DNA from: an uncultured Methylocystaceae bacterium
GTDB taxonomy: Bacteria > Pseudomonadota > Alphaproteobacteria > Rhizobiales > Beijerinckiaceae
Reading direction: 5' to 3'
DNA: 49,740 nt
Assembly: GCA_903870245.1 (NCBI GenBank)
Contig: CAIQCB010000022.1
Location: forward strand, 1-49,740
The notes below the pieces were generated by a model. That model made no database searches. It was not told the origin of the DNA and saw only the letters and a program-made list of their open reading frames with translations. The position numbers and the translations under genes are program-made. This document shows, in pieces, positions 1 to 7,442 of the stretch (its first letter is position 1; each line of letters opens with the position of its first letter).

Positions 1-125
1 AGAGCGTTCGCAAAAGCCAGTTCGGCCGCCGAACCGCGCGGACCCATAATAAGATCGATGTGGGCGACCTCGTTGCCTTCGCCAACCAGCGACTCGCCAA
101 CCAGCATCTTGTTAATCAAAGCCAT
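1..125 (-). CDS. fae: Formaldehyde-activating enzyme Fae, N-terminal part (cut by window edge)
   Basis: Only the first 41 codons are in the window. They begin [20 protein letters not shown] and continue with [14 protein letters not shown] and FANAL, which is the conserved start of Fae. The enzyme condenses formaldehyde with tetrahydromethanopterin to give methylene-H4MPT in the cytoplasm, the entry step of the H4MPT-linked formaldehyde oxidation route in methylotrophs. The next pathway enzyme, mtdB, lies just upstream on the same strand, 179 nt away, with a strong hairpin between them. The start is supported by an AAAGGGAA ribosome binding site 5 nt upstream of the ATG. Paralogues (fae2, fae3) exist in methylotrophs, but the close match to the canonical start and the mtdB neighbour favour true Fae. 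Confidence 0.93.
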   Translation of the reverse strand, partial: MALINKMLVGESLVGEGNEVAHIDLIMGPRGSAAELAFANA

Positions 126-215
126 GTGCGTTCCCTTTCAAAAGAACCAGACGAACCGCCGCTCTCGACGGTCGTTTTGCGGATCAACCGGACGCCCCTT
201 GCGCCGGTCATGAGA

Positions 216-241
216 GGCGCGACGATGAGGATCGTCGCGCC
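216..241 (-). promoter_or_regulatory. Perfect 11-bp inverted repeat between mtdB and fae
   Basis: GGCGCGACGAT at 216-226 pairs perfectly with 231-241 around a 4-nt loop. It lies downstream of mtdB and upstream of fae on the minus strand. No T-run follows on either strand, so it is not a classical intrinsic terminator. It could be a Rho-assisted terminator or an mRNA-stabilising hairpin that sets different levels of mtdB and fae; that role is inference. Confidence 0.6.
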
Positions 242-304
242 AGGCTCAACCAGTTGCGCAGATGCGCAGGCCAGCTTCTGCCGGCCGGAAATGACGAGGC
301 GATG

Positions 305-1195
305 TCAGACGAGTTGACGCGCCAGGGCGAAGGCGTGCCGGAAATCAAGGCAGAGCGGCTTGTCCGACGTCGCCATCTGTTTGAAAAGACCAGACTCCGT
401 ACCGTATTTGATATTACCGATGGCGAGCGCGCCGATGCCGAGCGCGCCATGCGAAGAGATGACGACGCCATTGTCGTGCAGGCCGCAACCCTCGACGCCA
501 AGCGGCGGCACGGCGTTGACGTCCGCTGCAATCAACAGGTTCTTCGCCGCTTCGAGATCGACCTTGGACAGCACCTGAACGCCGGCGCGCGCGGCGCAGA
601 GCGCAATTTCATGATCCAGCAAAAGAGCGAGCACATGCTCGGGGGTGCTGCCGTCCGCCGGCTTGACGTTAATGTCAAAACGGCTGCGCATTTCCTCGGC
701 CAGTTTCGTAACGCGATCGATGCCGCTGTAGCCGACGATGGTAACGTTTGCGCCTTCCAGCGCCGCAATCACCGCGGAACAATAACCGACAACGCCGGTC
801 GCACCGTAAATCACGATCTTCGAGCCTTTAAGATCGCGCTGTTTTTTCTCTCGCAACACCTTCTCGACGCAGGCGACCATAGCGCCGGCGGTGGTGAAAG
901 ACCCATAGGGATCGGCGAACAACGACACCTCGAAGGGCTTCAGCAGCGCCTTCTGGGCGGCCTCCAGCATATCGAGAGCGAGCACGGCGTCGCGGCCGGC
1001 GAAGAAAATGCCTGTGCGCAGCGCAGCCGAAGGAGCGCGGGAGAACATAGCGTCCTGGACCAGCGGAACAACTTCATCAAGGGTGACGTTTGTATAGGGG
1101 ACCGCAGCGTCAAAACCAGCGTCGAGCGCCATGTTCACATCGAAGGGGCTCATATGCTTCAACGTGCTCAACATATGCAAAATCGCCTTGGCCAT
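305..1195 (-). CDS. mtdB: NAD(P)-dependent methylene-tetrahydromethanopterin dehydrogenase MtdB
   Basis: The 296-residue protein oxidises methylene-H4MPT to methenyl-H4MPT, the step after Fae in formaldehyde oxidation. It matches MtdB in length and in conserved segments: KHMSPFDVNMALDAGFDAAV near the N-terminus, a Rossmann-like nucleotide-binding segment KIVIYGATGVVGYCSAVIAA around residues 128-147, then ADVNAVPPLGVEG and GIGALAIGNIKYGTESGLF, and CLDFRHAFALA at the end. The start at 1195 is chosen because an AGGAAG ribosome binding site precedes it; an in-frame start further upstream would add 22 Arg/Pro-rich residues not expected in the family. The cytoplasmic enzyme is probably co-regulated with fae downstream. 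MtdA, the NADP-specific paralogue, starts differently. Confidence 0.92.
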   Translation of the reverse strand: MAKAILHMLSTLKHMSPFDVNMALDAGFDAAVPYTNVTLDEVVPLVQDAMFSRAPSAALRTGIFFAGRDAVLALDMLEAAQKALLKPFEVSLFADPYGSFTTAGAMVACVEKVLREKKQRDLKGSKIVIYGATGVVGYCSAVIAALEGANVTIVGYSGIDRVTKLAEEMRSRFDINVKPADGSTPEHVLALLLDHEIALCAARAGVQVLSKVDLEAAKNLLIAADVNAVPPLGVEGCGLHDNGVVISSHGALGIGALAIGNIKYGTESGLFKQMATSDKPLCLDFRHAFALARQLV

Positions 1196-1261
1196 GGCTC
1201 TTCCTAACCCCCTTGCTGCGCTTGTTCGGCGACACGGCCGCAGAATATCTGGCGGTCGCAT

Positions 1262-1585
1262 GACAGCGGCGTCAATTTTTGAAAATAGACCCGGAACGTC
1301 AGTAGCGCGGCATGTTCCACCCCCGCAACGACGAGAGGCTTAGAACCCAGAAACGCCCGGTTGTCCAGTGGCGATATGGCGCGGCGAGGTCGAGCGACAG
1401 GCCCCTGACAAAGGTCAAATCACCCCCCGCCAGTTGACCCCGTCCGGGCTTTTCTTCTATAAGGCCGATATCGGGGCTCGGCGCAATGTGCGGCGAGCCT
1501 TTTGTTGTCGTTTTGCCCCCCGCGCCTCCTCCGGACTCAGGTTCCGGCGGCTGCGGGGATGAAAAGCCGATCGAAAGGAAAATCA
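1262..1585. other. Intergenic region between mtdB and rpmB
   Basis: No credible gene is seen in this 324-nt stretch; reading frames here have no family resemblance and no ribosome binding site. It holds the rpmB promoter on the plus strand and presumably the mtdB promoter on the minus strand, which I could not place. Confidence 0.5.
1434..1462 (+). promoter_or_regulatory. Sigma-70-type promoter for rpmB
   Basis: TTGACC at 1434-1439 and CTATAA at 1457-1462 are separated by 17 nt, close to the alphaproteobacterial housekeeping consensus. It lies 124 nt upstream of the rpmB start and faces it. Confidence 0.75.
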
Positions 1586-1879
1586 ATGTCCCGGCGTTGC
1601 GAACTGACCGGAAAAGGCGTTCAGACGGGCAATCTCGTCAGCCACTCCAACCGCAAGACCCGCACCCGCTTCCTGCCGAACCTCGTCAATGTGACGCTGG
1701 CCTCCGATGCGCTGGCGCGTTCGGTGCGCCTGCGCATTTCGGCGGCGGCGCTGCGCTCGGTCGAGCATCGCGGCGGCCTCGACGCCTTCCTTGTCAAGGC
1801 CAGAGACGAAGAGCTGTCGCAGAACGCCCGCGTGCTAAAGCGCGAAATCGAGAAGAAGCAGGCCGGCGCGCAGGCCTGA
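1586..1879 (+). CDS. rpmB: 50S ribosomal protein L28
   Basis: This 97-residue protein of the large ribosomal subunit begins [20 protein letters not shown] and continues [13 protein letters not shown], the typical L28 signature. Alphaproteobacterial L28 is usually about 95-100 residues with a basic C-terminal extension, as here ([13 protein letters not shown]). The start at 1586 follows a GAAAGGAAAA ribosome binding site; an in-frame extension upstream lacks family similarity. The gene is monocistronic, with its own promoter at 1434-1462 and a strong terminator 23 nt past the stop codon. The zinc-binding cysteine pairs of some L28 proteins are absent, with a single Cys near the N-terminus. Confidence 0.97.
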   Translation: MSRRCELTGKGVQTGNLVSHSNRKTRTRFLPNLVNVTLASDALARSVRLRISAAALRSVEHRGGLDAFLVKARDEELSQNARVLKREIEKKQAGAQA

Positions 1880-1902
1880 TCTTTCGAAGATACCAGAATT
1901 TG

Positions 1903-1943
1903 CAACACCCCCGGCGGCGCCTCCACCGGGGGTGTTGTTGTTT
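1903..1943 (+). terminator. Intrinsic terminator of rpmB
   Basis: CAACACCCCCGG (1903-1914) pairs perfectly with CCGGGGGTGTTG (1926-1937), loop of 11 nt, followed by TTGTTT. It ends rpmB transcription and also protects the convergent MAPEG gene, which ends at 1954. Confidence 0.85.
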
Positions 1944-1953
1944 GAGCGCCATT

Positions 1954-2340
1954 TCAGCGCGCGATAGCCATAAGCAATAGTGTGATAGCGGCCAGAACGA
2001 TCGTGGCGAAAGTCATGAGCATGCCATGGATACGATAGCGAAAATTTTCGTTTTCGTTCGATACGCCAAAAATATGAACGCTTCTTCCGACCAGAAGGAG
2101 CAGGCACAAAAAATTCACGTATAGGAAGTGTGCGCCTTTTTGTTCAATAAAGGATAAAAGCAGCAGGGCGAAGGGAACATATTCGGCAAAATTAGCGTGC
2201 ACTCGCATGGCCCTTTCGACCACAGCGCTGCCGCCCGCGCCAATGGCGATTTTCTCCTGTCTTCTCGCCTTTATCACCCTGAAGGAGAGAAAAACAAAGA
2301 CAAGGGCGAATATGGCGGCGTAAGTCGGCACAACAATCAT
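1954..2340 (-). CDS. MAPEG-family small integral membrane protein
   Basis: The 128-residue protein has four hydrophobic segments, roughly residues 5-22, 53-70, 74-88 and 107-125, matching the MAPEG fold (membrane-associated proteins in eicosanoid and glutathione metabolism). The family signature is seen in ERAMRVHANFAEYVPFALLL (residues 42-61) and in GRSVHIFGVSNENENFRYRI near residue 85. Some relatives are glutathione transferases or peroxidases, but bacterial YecN-type members mostly have no proven activity, so none is assigned. It is convergent with rpmB and 86 nt downstream of thrS on the same strand, so co-transcription with thrS is possible. Confidence 0.85.
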   Translation of the reverse strand: MIVVPTYAAIFALVFVFLSFRVIKARRQEKIAIGAGGSAVVERAMRVHANFAEYVPFALLLLSFIEQKGAHFLYVNFLCLLLLVGRSVHIFGVSNENENFRYRIHGMLMTFATIVLAAITLLLMAIAR

Positions 2341-2426
2341 GCGCTTACATCCTAAAGGTTTTGATCAACCAGGCTTAATCCGGCGTTGAGGCGTCAAAGC
2401 TTCAGCGCCGGACGGATGACTGGCTA

Positions 2427-4358
2427 TCAATCGCGCACATCCGGAGGCGTCGCCTCGGCGGCCAGTTGCGTCAAGGCGTCTTCGAGGGTCAGTTGCGTTT
2501 GCTGTTGCGAGCCGAGACGACGCATGGAGATCGTGCGCTCCGCCGCCTCTTTCTTGCCGGCGACGAGCAGAACCGGAACTTTCGCCAGCGAATGTTCGCG
2601 CACCTTATAGGTGATCTTCTCGTTACGCGCGTCGACATCGACATTGAGCCCAAGCTTGCGCGCGGCGGCCGCGATCTCGTAAGCGTAATCGTCCGCCTCC
2701 TGAGTGATCGTGCAGACGACAATCTGCAAAGGCGACAGCCACAGCGGCAGATGGCCGGCGTAATGCTCGATCAGGATGCCGGTGAAGCGCTCCAGCGAGC
2801 CGAACATGGCGCGATGAATCATCACCGGAGTCTTTTTCTCGCTGTCGGCGCCGATATAGAAGGCGCCGAAACGCACCGGCAGGTTAAAATCGACCTGCGT
2901 CGTGCCGCATTGCCATTCGCGGCCGATGGCGTCGCGCAGCGTATATTCGAGCTTGGGGCCATAAAAGGCGCCCTCGCCCTCCTGAATGCTGGTCTTGAGG
3001 CCGCGTCGCGCGAGTTCGTCAAGAACCTTGCCGAGCGCCGTCTCCGCCTTGTCCCAAGCCTCGTCCGAGCCGACGCGTTTCTCCGGACGCGTCGAGAGCT
3101 TCACCACCACATCGTCGAAACCGAAATCGCGATAGATAGTGAGGATCAGATCGTTGATCTTCAGCGCCTCTTCCATGATCTGGTCTTCGGAGCAGAAGAT
3201 ATGCGCGTCGTCCTGCGTGAAGGCCCGCACGCGCATCATGCCATGCAGCGCGCCGGACGGCTCGTAACGATGCACGACGCCAAATTCGGCGATCTTCACC
3301 GGCAGGTCGCGATAGGACTTCAGGCCGTTCTTGAAAATCTGCACATGGCCAGGGCAGTTCATCGGCTTCAGCGCGAAAATGCGCTCATCCTCGGTCTTCG
3401 TAACAAACATGTTCTCGCGATAGGTCTGCCAGTGTCCGGATGTTTCCCAGAGCGCGCGATCAAGAACCTGCGGCGTATTCACCTCCGTGTAGCCCGCCGC
3501 CTTCTGGCGCCGGCGCATGTAGGAGACCAGCGTCTGGAATAGCGTCCAGCCCTTGGGATGCCAGAAGATCGCGCCAGGCCCCTCCTCCTGGAAATGGAAC
3601 AAATCCATCTCCCGGCCGAGGCGGCGATGATCGCGGCGCTCGGCCTCCTCCAGTCGATGCAGATAAGCGTCGAGTTCCTCCTGCGTCGCCCAGGCGGTGC
3701 CGTAAATACGCGAGAGCATCGGCCGGCTCGAATCGCCGCGCCAATAGGCCCCGGCGACCTTCATCAGCTTGAAGGCCCCGCCGATCTTGCCGACCGATGG
3801 CAGATGCGGCCCACGACAGAGATCGAGCCATTGTCCCTGCTTGTAGACGCTCAGCGGCTCGTCCGATTTGATGCTGTCGATCAGTTCGCCCTTGAAGGTC
3901 TCGCCTTTGGCGATGAACCAGGTTTTGGCGTCGTCGCGGCTCCATTCCTCGCGGACGATTCTGGCGTCCCGGGCGACGATCTCGCGCATCTTCTTTTCGA
4001 TGGCCGGCAAATCCTCCGGCGTGAAGGGCTCGGCGCGGTGAAAATCGTAATAAAAACCGTTTTCGATCACCGGGCCGATGGTCACCTGCGTGCCGGGGAA
4101 AAGCTCCTGCACCGCCTCGGCCAGCACATGGGCGGCGTCGTGGCGGATAAGCTCCAGCGCACGCGGATCGTCGCGCGAGACAAATTCGATTTTCGCGTCC
4201 CGGGCGACCGGCCGGGCCAGATCGACCAGTTCGCCGTCCAGAGTCATGGCGACGACGCGTTTGGCGAGCGACGGCGAAATGCTTTTGGCGATGTCGACGC
4301 CGGTGACGCCCGGCTCGAACTGGCGCGACGCGCCATCAGGAAAAGTGACGGAAACCAT
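2427..4358 (-). CDS. thrS: Threonyl-tRNA synthetase
   Basis: The 643-residue enzyme charges tRNA-Thr in the cytoplasm. Domains in order: N-terminal TGS domain ([20 protein letters not shown]), the editing domain with its metal-binding [11 protein letters not shown], the class II catalytic core with [29 protein letters not shown] and the [20 protein letters not shown] motif, and the C-terminal anticodon-binding domain starting at WLSPLQIVV. Length is normal for a full-length bacterial ThrRS. The ATG at 4358 is chosen because an AAGGGAG site lies 7-8 nt upstream and the TGS domain begins at once; a GTG at 4379 would add seven residues. It stands alone, without the infC-rpmI-rplT neighbours found in many bacteria. 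Confidence 0.97.
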   Translation of the reverse strand: MVSVTFPDGASRQFEPGVTGVDIAKSISPSLAKRVVAMTLDGELVDLARPVARDAKIEFVSRDDPRALELIRHDAAHVLAEAVQELFPGTQVTIGPVIENGFYYDFHRAEPFTPEDLPAIEKKMREIVARDARIVREEWSRDDAKTWFIAKGETFKGELIDSIKSDEPLSVYKQGQWLDLCRGPHLPSVGKIGGAFKLMKVAGAYWRGDSSRPMLSRIYGTAWATQEELDAYLHRLEEAERRDHRRLGREMDLFHFQEEGPGAIFWHPKGWTLFQTLVSYMRRRQKAAGYTEVNTPQVLDRALWETSGHWQTYRENMFVTKTEDERIFALKPMNCPGHVQIFKNGLKSYRDLPVKIAEFGVVHRYEPSGALHGMMRVRAFTQDDAHIFCSEDQIMEEALKINDLILTIYRDFGFDDVVVKLSTRPEKRVGSDEAWDKAETALGKVLDELARRGLKTSIQEGEGAFYGPKLEYTLRDAIGREWQCGTTQVDFNLPVRFGAFYIGADSEKKTPVMIHRAMFGSLERFTGILIEHYAGHLPLWLSPLQIVVCTITQEADDYAYEIAAAARKLGLNVDVDARNEKITYKVREHSLAKVPVLLVAGKKEAAERTISMRRLGSQQQTQLTLEDALTQLAAEATPPDVRD

Positions 4359-4379
4359 GGGACGCTCCCTTGCGCTCAC

Positions 4380-4931
4380 TCGCCGACACGGATCGGCGTA
4401 AGTCGCTTTGATCGAAAGGATTTGCGGGTTTTAACCGTCCCGGCGAGGAGGCGCAATCCGGGAGCGGAGGCCGGAGCTGCGATAACGCCCCTTTCCACGA
4501 CCCACGCCAGTCGGCAACCACCAAAGCGGGGACGCGTTCGGATTCGCGCTGGTTGAACCTCTCCAGAACCTCGCTGCGCCGACGCCCCAGCGCGGCGATG
4601 AGAGGCCGTTTGCGCCGGCGGGTGGCCCTGGCTGTCGAGAAAAGCCCAAATCTCGCGCGCCTCGCGAGCGGCGGCGGCGCCATAATCGATGACGACGCCG
4701 ATCTCGATCAAAAAGCCTTCAAGTCGTTCGTGATTGCGCGCCAGGTTCTGGCTGCGCGCTTCATCGGGAGGGGAGAGCCCCCGACGACGGCCCGCCCCGC
4801 TGCCCGGAGCCCCATATTGGGCGGGAAAAGCGCCCGTTCGTCGATTTCGGATCTCGCAACGGGCGACCCCGCGCTGAAACAGGCCGCTGCGGGCCTATAT
4901 CCCTATCAAGCTTTAACAGGAGCAATGAAGA
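4380..4931. other. Intergenic region between thrS and tRNA-Arg; possible decayed gene on the minus strand
   Basis: No intact recognised gene is seen. On the minus strand at about 4590-4770, one frame reads ARNHERLEGFLIEIGVVIDY followed by GAAAAREAREIWAFLDSQGH, which looks protein-like, then turns into arginine/proline-rich sequence. A neighbouring frame continues LIAALGRRRSEVLERFNQ. This could be a frameshifted remnant, but I cannot name a family, and it may be chance in GC-rich DNA. Confidence 0.3.
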
Positions 4932-5008
4932 TGGCGCGCCCGAAAGGATTCGAACCTCTGACCCCCAGATTCGTAGTCTGGTGCTCTATCCAGCTGAGCT
5001 ACGGGCGC
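4932..5008 (-). tRNA. tRNA-Arg (anticodon ACG)
   Basis: The reverse complement folds as a full cloverleaf of 77 nt: acceptor GCGCCCG/CGGGCGC, D arm with GCTCAGCTGGATAGAGC, anticodon stem CCAGA/TCTGG around the loop CTACGAA, and a T arm with GGTTCGAATCC. Anticodon ACG (read as ICG after deamination) decodes CGU, CGC and CGA. The 3' CCA is encoded. It sits upstream of thrS on the same strand. No integrase or attachment-site duplication is visible next to it. Confidence 0.97.
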
Positions 5009-5155
5009 ATGTGCTGGTCTCCCGCCGACAATGCGACAGACCAAGCGTGGGGTTCGTTTATCGGCAAGCGCGGCGGTTGGCAATAGCGGCGCAGGATTTG
5101 GCGGGCTGGGTAATCGGGCGTTTTTTCAGGCTTGCAGCGATGAGTGGTTTTCGAC

Positions 5156-5944
5156 ATGGACAGTTTTAAATCGAACGGCGTGGAGATCGCCTATTCGGAC
5201 TATCGGCCCGCCGCGAACGAGAAAGAGGCGCCGATCCTGCTGATCCACGGCTTTGCCTCGACCCAGACGGTGAATTGGCTGTTCACCCAATGGGTCAAGA
5301 CCCTGACCGAGGACGGCCGTCGGGTCGTGACCTTCGACAACCGCGGCCACGGCCAATCACAAAAGCTCTACGATCCTGCGCTCTACAGCCTGGAGGCGAT
5401 GGCCGGCGACGCCAGCGCCCTGCTCGATCATCTGGGCGTCCCGCGCGCCGACGTGATGGGCTATTCGATGGGCGCGCGCATCGCGACCGTGTTGACGCTC
5501 ACCCATCCCGAAAAGGTGCGGAGCCTGATCCTTGGCGGCGTTGGAGAATTTCTGGTGACCGGCCCCGGCCTGCCGTTCGGGCTGGCCGATGCGATGGAGG
5601 CCGAACGCATCGAGGACATTGGCGCGCCGATGATGAAGATTTTTCGCGGTTTCGCCGAGTCGACCCGCAGCGATCTCCGGGCCCTGGCCGCCTGCGCCCG
5701 CGGCTTCAGCCGAACGCTGGAGCCAGCGACGCTGTCCCGCATCGCTCAGTCGACGCTGATCTGCGTCGGCACACGCGACGATGTCGCCGGCGATCCGCAG
5801 CCGCTGCTACCGCTGTTCCAACGGGCGGAGATCGTCGACATACCTGGTCGGGACCATAATCGCGCCGTCGGCGATCGTGTTTACAAGCAGGCGGTTTTGT
5901 CGTTTCTGGCGACGCAGGACGCGACCAGGCGCGCCGGTGGGTGA
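5156..5944 (+). CDS. Alpha/beta-fold hydrolase
   Basis: The 262-residue protein has the alpha/beta hydrolase fold. The oxyanion region PILLIHGFAST is near residue 25, the nucleophile elbow GYSMGAR holds the catalytic Ser near residue 102, and the likely general-base His is in GRDHNRAVGDRVYK near residue 240. There is no signal peptide, so it should be cytoplasmic. The substrate cannot be told; relatives include esterases, lactonases and C-C hydrolases. The start is uncertain: ATG at 5156 fits the family, while GTG at 5144 would add four residues, and neither has a strong ribosome binding site. It is followed 45 nt downstream by cysE on the same strand, with no obvious functional link. Confidence 0.88.
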   Translation: MDSFKSNGVEIAYSDYRPAANEKEAPILLIHGFASTQTVNWLFTQWVKTLTEDGRRVVTFDNRGHGQSQKLYDPALYSLEAMAGDASALLDHLGVPRADVMGYSMGARIATVLTLTHPEKVRSLILGGVGEFLVTGPGLPFGLADAMEAERIEDIGAPMMKIFRGFAESTRSDLRALAACARGFSRTLEPATLSRIAQSTLICVGTRDDVAGDPQPLLPLFQRAEIVDIPGRDHNRAVGDRVYKQAVLSFLATQDATRRAGG

Positions 5945-5989
5945 ACCCGGGAGAATTTTCGCCTATATACCTGCCGTCGGAGAGGTCGC

Positions 5990-6829
5990 ATGGCGCCGGA
6001 AATGCGCGAATCGAGCGCGGAAGTCATAGAGTTTTCGGGAGCCGATCCCCTACTGTTGCGTCTGCGGCTGGAGGCGGAAGCAGTCGTGCGCCAGGAACCC
6101 GAACTGGGCGGCTTCGTCCATCCGGCGATCCTGTCGCAAGACAGTCTATCGGCCATCATCGCCCATCGTGTCGCCCAGCGGCTCGACCGGCCTGAAGCGC
6201 CCTACGCCATTATCCGGCAGGCCTACGACGCCTGCCTCGACCGCGAGCCCGTGCTCGCGGACGCCATGCGCGCCGATCTTGTCGCGGTTCTGGAGCGCGA
6301 TCCCGCCTGCACGCGGTTGATCGAGCCAGTGCTGTATTTCAAGGGATTCCACGCGTTGCAGACTCATCGTCTGGCGCATTGGCTTTGGCATAACGGCCGT
6401 GCCGATTTCGCCCTGGCGTTGCAGAGCCTGTCGTCGCAGATATTCCAGACCGACATTCATCCCGCCGCCCGCATTGGCAAGGGCGTGTTTCTCGATCACG
6501 CCACAGGCGTGGTGATCGGCGCGACCAGCGTTGTAGAGGACGACGTCTCGATGCTTCATGGCGTTACTCTTGGCGGCACCGGGCGCATTCGCGGCGACCG
6601 CCATCCGAAAGTGCGGCGAGGCGTGCTCATCGGCGCCGGGGCGAAAGTTCTGGGCAATATCGAAATCGGCCGCTGCGCCATGATCGCCGCCGGCTCTGTC
6701 GTGCTCGATCCGGTGCCGCCCAACAAAACAGTGGCTGGCGTACCGGCTCGGATCGTCGGCGACGCCAAATGCGCCGAACCGGCGCTGGCGATGGATCAGA
6801 TGCTCGCCGCGCTCGACGCCGGCATTTAA
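5990..6829 (+). CDS. cysE: Serine O-acetyltransferase
   Basis: The 279-residue enzyme transfers acetyl from acetyl-CoA to L-serine, giving O-acetylserine, the committed step of cysteine synthesis in the cytoplasm. The N-terminal helical domain (residues 20-150) includes the FKGFHALQTHRLAHWLW segment. The C-terminal left-handed beta-helix has the hexapeptide repeats of GVFLDHATGVVIGATSVVED and MLHGVTLGGTGRIRGDRHP, with the catalytic His in DHATG and the acetyl-CoA region GVLIGAGAKVLGNIEIG. PNKTVAGVPARIV closes the helix. Length is normal for rhizobial CysE. The gene is 17 nt upstream of the next gene, so the two may be co-transcribed. With MetY at 45.8 kb it is part of sulfur assimilation. Confidence 0.95.
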   Translation: MAPEMRESSAEVIEFSGADPLLLRLRLEAEAVVRQEPELGGFVHPAILSQDSLSAIIAHRVAQRLDRPEAPYAIIRQAYDACLDREPVLADAMRADLVAVLERDPACTRLIEPVLYFKGFHALQTHRLAHWLWHNGRADFALALQSLSSQIFQTDIHPAARIGKGVFLDHATGVVIGATSVVEDDVSMLHGVTLGGTGRIRGDRHPKVRRGVLIGAGAKVLGNIEIGRCAMIAAGSVVLDPVPPNKTVAGVPARIVGDAKCAEPALAMDQMLAALDAGI

Positions 6830-6846
6830 TCGATGGGGATTAGAAC

Positions 6847-7440
6847 TTGAGACGATTGCTTGCCCTCGTGACGCTGCTGTTTTCCGCCCTGATCCTCACG
6901 ACAGCCCCCGGGCTTGCGGCCGGGTGGCATTATTACGATCCCGATTGCCCGGTCGCCGTCGGCGAGAAGACGATGAAATTCGTCGCCATGCAGCCCAAGA
7001 AAAACATCGACCGCGTCTGCGACGCGCTTCCGGAAACCGGCCCTTCGGTGATCGTGCTCGACGCCGGCGACAATGAATTGCGCGACATGACCTGGGACAT
7101 CCGGATTCTGCGCGCCGATGCCCCCAACGCGACGCCGGATCCCGAGACCAGCGCCGTCGGCCGCCTGCCCCCGCAGAAGTTTCGCAACGGCATGGTGAAT
7201 TTCGATCACAGTTTCGCTGAACCCGGCAATTATGTTCTCTATGTCAAATTTTCCAGCGACGATGGAGCGAAGAGCTTCACAGGCCGGCATCCCTTTTCGG
7301 TTGGCCTCGTTACTGACGACGAATTTTATCTCTACATTGGATTCGCCGTCTTCATGGCGCTGCTCGCAGGCGTCGCCTACACTTTGTGGCGTCAGGGAAA
7401 ACTCGGTTTCAAGGTTCCCGAGGTGCTGTCGAAGAAGTAG
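6847..7440 (+). CDS. Exported, C-terminally membrane-anchored protein of unknown function
   Basis: I do not recognise this 197-residue protein's family. Visible features: a signal peptide (residues 1-25, RRLLALVTLLFSALILTT then APGLAAGW), a mature domain of about 130 residues rich in beta-type sequence with two cysteines (YYDPDCP and RVCDAL), the stretch FAEPGNYVLYVKFSSDDGAK typical of immunoglobulin-like sandwich folds, and one C-terminal membrane helix (about residues 160-180) followed by a short basic tail GKLGFKVPEVLSKK. It therefore probably faces the periplasm, held by the C-terminal helix. The start is a TTG at 6847 preceded by a GGGG-containing site. It lies 17 nt after cysE and converges with the SulP gene with only 2 nt between stop codons. 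Confidence 0.75.
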   Translation: MRRLLALVTLLFSALILTTAPGLAAGWHYYDPDCPVAVGEKTMKFVAMQPKKNIDRVCDALPETGPSVIVLDAGDNELRDMTWDIRILRADAPNATPDPETSAVGRLPPQKFRNGMVNFDHSFAEPGNYVLYVKFSSDDGAKSFTGRHPFSVGLVTDDEFYLYIGFAVFMALLAGVAYTLWRQGKLGFKVPEVLSKK

Positions 7441-7442
7441 GG

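Noticed and set aside
254-1207. Long open frame (317 codons) on the plus strand opposite mtdB
   Set aside because: It is the antisense shadow of mtdB in GC-rich DNA: no ribosome binding site and Arg/His/Gly-rich sequence without family character.
2466-4556. Two long plus-strand open frames opposite thrS
   Set aside because: They mirror the codon bias of thrS, which is certain; their sequences are Arg/Asp/Gly-rich and unlike any family.
4932-5008. Integration site of a genomic island at tRNA-Arg
   Set aside because: No integrase gene and no duplicated 3' tRNA end were found in the flanking sequence.
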